DNA from: Alcanivoracaceae bacterium
GTDB taxonomy: Bacteria; Pseudomonadota; Gammaproteobacteria; Pseudomonadales; Alcanivoracaceae
Direction: 5' to 3'
Length of the DNA stretch: 64,000 bases
Assembly: GCA_023146255.1 (NCBI GenBank)
Contig: JAGLCJ010000003.1
Coordinates: 558,001 to 622,000 of the forward strand
Under the pieces are notes generated by a model, which was not told the origin of the DNA, ran no database searches, and saw nothing but the letters and a program-made list of their open reading frames with translations. A program made the translations under genes and the position numbers. This document shows, piece by piece, positions 60,901 to 64,000 of this stretch (the stretch's first letter is position 1; each line of letters opens with the position of its first letter).

Positions 60901-61818
60901 ATGAAGAACATTGAAGTTGTGCGTCGAGAAGTGATTGATAACCTGTTCGATATGAAAACAATGCAGACGGTCTGGCCTGTATGGAAAGCAACTATAAACT
61001 CCCTTCTCGGTGCCAGACCCACCGTCAGATCTTTGCTTGATCTAGGGGAAAATCTTGCCGATGTGTTCTCGTCAACGGGGGAGGCTGGGAGGAAGCAGGA
61101 TTCTCTTTCTGGCGGCGGGGCTGCATGGGAGGGGCTTGTCTGTTGGTATTTAAATCTTTGCCTTGTAGATACGCCGTGCGTGGTTTTTAAAAAGGCAAAG
61201 ATGATTCCAGCGCCCATTACGAAATCTATAACAGTTTTGTATGGAACGGTGGCAACAAATACTGAGTCGGATCTTGTGGCAGTTACATTCCCCGATATTT
61301 CAATAAGGGAGGTTCCTCCGGTCTATAAAAATGCATTGTGTGATCAATTTAATACCGACATAGAGGTAGCTCTAAGAGATGTCGAGGTCTGCGTTATACA
61401 GTGCAAAACCAATTGGAATGATAATGCTCAGATTCCCATGCTGTGGGATATGATCTATACCTCGGCACGGTCCGGTTTGAGTGGGGCAAGTCAGGTTTCT
61501 GTTGGGGTGGATGGGTTTTCTGTAAAGCAGCTGAAATCGTTTTCATATGCTTTCGTTACTGTGCCATCAAACAAAAAAGCGAAATATAAGTCCGAGTCTA
61601 CAGCGGTGCTTCGCGTGAGGCCGCTTTCCGGAGGGAACTACTGGGGGAAGGCTAGTGTTCCTGGGGTTGCACTGAGGCTTTCCGATATTCTTGGTCGAAA
61701 CTTCGCGAATGCGATTAGTTCTAGGCCGAATGGTTGGCCTGCCGATATGCAGACCAGCCTTGATCGTCTCAACCAAGATTATGGTTACTTTAGATTGGGT
61801 GATGGCTATAAAGTCTAA
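60901..61818 (+). CDS. Probable type II restriction endonuclease, unrecognised PD-(D/E)XK-like
   Basis: A 305-aa protein starting at ATG 60901; a GTG four codons earlier is possible, and neither has a clear ribosome site. I do not recognise the family. The role is inferred from its place, convergent with a C5-cytosine methyltransferase 23 bp away, and from a possible nuclease core: Glu77 in GGAAWEGLVCWYL, Asp124 in TESDLVAV, and Gln167-x-Lys169 in VEVCVIQCKTNWND, i.e. E...D...QxK with Gln where Glu is common. The IQCK strand flanked by hydrophobic residues is typical of PD-(D/E)XK enzymes. Low GC content relative to neighbours supports horizontal gain. It would cut DNA at the site protected by the methylase. 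Confidence 0.7.
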   Translation: MKNIEVVRREVIDNLFDMKTMQTVWPVWKATINSLLGARPTVRSLLDLGENLADVFSSTGEAGRKQDSLSGGGAAWEGLVCWYLNLCLVDTPCVVFKKAKMIPAPITKSITVLYGTVATNTESDLVAVTFPDISIREVPPVYKNALCDQFNTDIEVALRDVEVCVIQCKTNWNDNAQIPMLWDMIYTSARSGLSGASQVSVGVDGFSVKQLKSFSYAFVTVPSNKKAKYKSESTAVLRVRPLSGGNYWGKASVPGVALRLSDILGRNFANAISSRPNGWPADMQTSLDRLNQDYGYFRLGDGYKV

Positions 61819-61841
61819 TTAGGCTCGCGGCATCAATTTTC

Positions 61842-63092
61842 CTATGAAATCATCTTTATAAAATGCTTTCCTATCTCATGCGCTAATTTTACCGGAACGG
61901 CGTTCCCAATTTGTGTGTATTTTGGGACCTCTCTGTCGAAAATTCCCGCTTGGGGATTTCCTGCCCGTCGTATACCGCCAGTGGTTCGTTTTCCGGCAAA
62001 CTCATACCAATCTGGGAACATCTGGATTCTGGCCCATTCTCTGACGGTTGGGCTTCTTGGTTGGCAGTAATGAACATAGTCGTCGGGCAGCGAGGTTGCC
62101 GTGATGGTTGGGCCTCTCTCGTCCCAAGTTTCAGGTAGGACTCGCTGAGCAAACTTCTTTGTTTTCATGGAGTCTGGTATGACGCCATCATTTGCAAGCA
62201 TGTGAGAGAACTTATCAATAATTTTTTGTGAGTGGTTACTATATACATGCTCGGTTAGCTGAGTGTTTTTTCCTCGGACCTTGCCTGTTTCAGGGTCCAA
62301 TCTGAGCTGTTTCTGCCAATGATTCTTTGCAGGCGAAGGGTACTTCGTGGTTTCCCCTCCGGGCGTGTAGTCGGGATCAACCAGATCTGAAAGTAGCTCT
62401 GGTATTGAGGGGTAACCTCCTGTGGTCTCGGGCAAGAACCCATTGGCAACTCTACCGGTTACTTCCTTGATGCCGAGATCGTTCCGAATGCCTACGGCTA
62501 ACACTCGTGGTCGGTTTTGCGGAACCCCATAGTCCTTCGCATACACAAGCTGCCAGTTGACGGTGTACCCAGGGATATTCTTTAAGGTTGCAAGCACATC
62601 TCGCCAGATTTCTCCTGACTCTCCTTTGCTATCTGTCCACTTTGCATTGAGCAATCCCCGAACGTTCTCAAACAAAAAAATCTTCGGACGAAGAACATTG
62701 ATTACACGAGCATAATGTTGGTACAGATGGTTGGACGGCAGTTGGGCCTTGTCCACAGCATACGAGCGCCGGTGTCCAATTCCAGAGTACCCCTGGCATG
62801 GAGGGCCACCCGCCACGAGATCAATGTCGTTGATCAGGAAATCTGTTTTGAAGTCAGACTTCAGGCCTTCAAGAGTTCCGGGTTTGACCGTCAGATCCTT
62901 GATGTCATTCTTGTTGTATTTTTTCCTGAGCCACGGGTAGTGATCATCTCGATTGAGAAGATAGGTTCCCATTGCGTCCGGGCTTAATTCGTTGACAAAC
63001 AGTGGCGTGAAGCCTGCCTGTTCTAGACCTAGCGAAAGTCCGCCACAGCCGGCGAATAAATCAACGAATGTGAACTTCTTCTTTTTGGCCAT
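61842..63092 (-). CDS. DNA (cytosine-5) methyltransferase, type II R-M
   Basis: A 416-aa AdoMet-dependent enzyme with all core motifs in order: I (FVDLFAGCGGLSLGLEQAG), IV (GGPPCQGYSG, catalytic Cys99), VI (FENVRG, Glu142-Asn-Val), VIII (PQNRPRVLAVG, Gln192-x-Arg-x-Arg), a target-recognition region from about residue 215 to 365, and X (YTQIGNAVPVKLAHEIG). It would methylate cytosine in an unknown target to protect it from the convergent endonuclease. The target cannot be read from the sequence. No Vsr or C-protein gene is adjacent. GC content is lower than in the chromosomal genes to the left. Confidence 0.93.
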   Translation of the reverse strand: MAKKKKFTFVDLFAGCGGLSLGLEQAGFTPLFVNELSPDAMGTYLLNRDDHYPWLRKKYNKNDIKDLTVKPGTLEGLKSDFKTDFLINDIDLVAGGPPCQGYSGIGHRRSYAVDKAQLPSNHLYQHYARVINVLRPKIFLFENVRGLLNAKWTDSKGESGEIWRDVLATLKNIPGYTVNWQLVYAKDYGVPQNRPRVLAVGIRNDLGIKEVTGRVANGFLPETTGGYPSIPELLSDLVDPDYTPGGETTKYPSPAKNHWQKQLRLDPETGKVRGKNTQLTEHVYSNHSQKIIDKFSHMLANDGVIPDSMKTKKFAQRVLPETWDERGPTITATSLPDDYVHYCQPRSPTVREWARIQMFPDWYEFAGKRTTGGIRRAGNPQAGIFDREVPKYTQIGNAVPVKLAHEIGKHFIKMIS

Positions 63093-63259
63093 TGTTTCGA
63101 CTCGGTCTCAACCTGTTTTATGGCGGGTACTGTACATATAGACAGATATTCCTGCAACGTCAGAAATGTAGGAGATCTGCCCTATTTCGCGAGGGATTCT
63201 AGCTGTGACGTGTCTTCGAGTCCAGGAGATTTTAATCAGTGATTTGGTGCCCAATTGGC

Positions 63260-64000
63260 TCAATGAATGCCCGGAATGGACTTTGTTAATCGTACAAAAA
63301 ACAGGCAGGCCAGATACAGGAACAGCACCGGCATCAAAAACAGCATCACCAGTGGCCACAGGTTTGATCCCATCAGCAAGGCAAACAGGGTGTAGCCGGT
63401 GATCGGGATTGATGCCCACAGCGGTAGCAGTCCGGCGCGGCGCCAGTTATCGTGCCAGCGTCGCCAGATCCATGTCTGCAGTATGAAGTAGCCGGGTACT
63501 GACCAGGCCATCAGCATAATCAGCCAGTCAACGCCGCCGCTGCTATAGGCTTGCTGCATATCCTGCGTCACGGTTTGTTGCTGTTCATTGCTGAGCCGAG
63601 TGGCCCATTCCGGTCGCGGCTGGCGCTCTGCACCTGCGCTCCAGTAGACGCTGCTATCAAGCGCAATCTCGCTGATGGTTTTCCAGCTGTGACTGGAAAC
63701 GCGCAGGGTGAGACTGTCTGGCTTGAAGTGTTCGCGAAAGGCGATCCAGGCGATGGCTTCGCCTTCACCGGCGGGGTAGGCCGGAGACGGATTCATCATC
63801 GCCCCGGCTTGTTTATCGCCCGGCCCGCTGGCGTGAATCTGAAAGCGCAGTGGTTGGTCGCTCTGGTAGTGGATATGCACATACAAAGCGTCGTCGGTGG
63901 CCAGCGCCTGATCCACGGGATGGCTGGCAAGTATTTCGATGGAAGGGCTGGCTGCCCGGGCGGGAAACCAGGGCAGCGATAACAACAGCAGGATGATTAG
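63260..64000 (-). CDS. Membrane protein with N-terminal extracytoplasmic domain (5' end outside window)
   Basis: The minus-strand frame runs open to the last base of the window, so the start codon lies beyond it. The visible N-terminal part reads as the core of a signal peptide (LIILLLLSLPWFPARAAS), which supports a start a few codons further. Residues up to about 150 form a beta-rich exported domain (VHIHYQSDQPLRFQIHASG, DSLTLRVSSHSWKTI); the C-terminal 100 residues hold about three membrane helices (WLIMLMAWSVPGYFILQTW, LWASIPITGYTLFALLMG, LVMLFLMPVLFLYLACLFF). I do not recognise a family; DUF4384-like envelope proteins have a comparable layout. High GC shows return to chromosomal background. 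Confidence 0.75.
   Translation of the reverse strand, partial: LIILLLLSLPWFPARAASPSIEILASHPVDQALATDDALYVHIHYQSDQPLRFQIHASGPGDKQAGAMMNPSPAYPAGEGEAIAWIAFREHFKPDSLTLRVSSHSWKTISEIALDSSVYWSAGAERQPRPEWATRLSNEQQQTVTQDMQQAYSSGGVDWLIMLMAWSVPGYFILQTWIWRRWHDNWRRAGLLPLWASIPITGYTLFALLMGSNLWPLVMLFLMPVLFLYLACLFFVRLTKSIPGIH

Noticed and set aside
60767..60991. 74-codon minus-strand frame between antitoxin and endonuclease, considered as a controller protein of the R-M system
   Set aside because: No helix-turn-helix, no ribosome site, and it overlaps the first 90 bp of the endonuclease gene.
63108..63419. 103-codon minus-strand frame overlapping the start of the methyltransferase upstream region and the membrane protein gene
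   Set aside because: It overlaps a better supported gene in another frame and has no motif or ribosome site.

Overview
The window is bacterial chromosomal DNA, GC-rich by eye (except around 60.6-63.2 kb), dense with genes and free of insertion sequences, prophage or CRISPR arrays. Gene content and order point to a gammaproteobacterium of the Pseudomonadales or a close marine/hydrocarbonoclastic relative: pyrD - rmf - rlmKL, tRNA-Val - tRNA-Asp next to fadH, nadK - YeaC-like gene - pepN, topA followed by a DUF6586-type gene, contiguous recC-recB-recD, and the long (about 530 aa) isocitrate lyase. The genus cannot be fixed from sequence alone.

Left arm, 1-10.8 kb: a minus-strand operon resembling the acyclic terpene utilisation (atu) cluster of Pseudomonas, in the order atuA-B-C-D-E-F, then an acyl-CoA synthetase cut by the window edge (atuH-like). 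A divergent TetR gene (atuR-like) and a palindromic operator lie upstream. This set would activate citronellate/geranylate-type branched acids, carboxylate geranyl-CoA and feed products into beta-oxidation. Next come tRNA-Val and tRNA-Asp, a possible 35-aa acidic microprotein, fadH, a coiled-coil protein of unknown function, a double cNMP-binding/rhodanese fusion, and the overlapping nadK - DUF1315 - pepN set.

20.4-30.4 kb: an envelope cluster on the plus strand made of a DUF1302 outer-membrane barrel, a DUF1329 periplasmic protein, a VolA-like lipase lipoprotein, a YCF48-type beta-propeller with a very acidic insertion, and an MMPL/RND transporter. I read it as a candidate lipid-processing and trafficking system. 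A second, smaller pair (LolA-like protein plus outer-membrane barrel) lies at 42.7-44.8 kb.

30.5-58 kb is mostly housekeeping: pyrD, rmf, rlmKL, two thioredoxin-fold proteins, tatD, DUF1499, lexA with an SOS box, a cNMP-binding protein, a universal stress protein, topA, DUF6586, a LOG-family protein, a secreted HNH nuclease, recCBD, a circularly permuted GTPase, a DUF481 barrel and a lysophospholipase-like hydrolase.

Right arm, 58-64 kb: aceA (glyoxylate shunt, a sensible partner for acetyl-CoA-yielding catabolism), then a small accessory region: a ParD/ParE-type pair whose toxin reading frame has no ATG/GTG/TTG start, an AT-rich gap with short direct repeats, and a restriction-modification pair (unfamiliar PD-(D/E)XK-like nuclease convergent with a C5-cytosine methyltransferase). 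The window ends inside a membrane protein gene.
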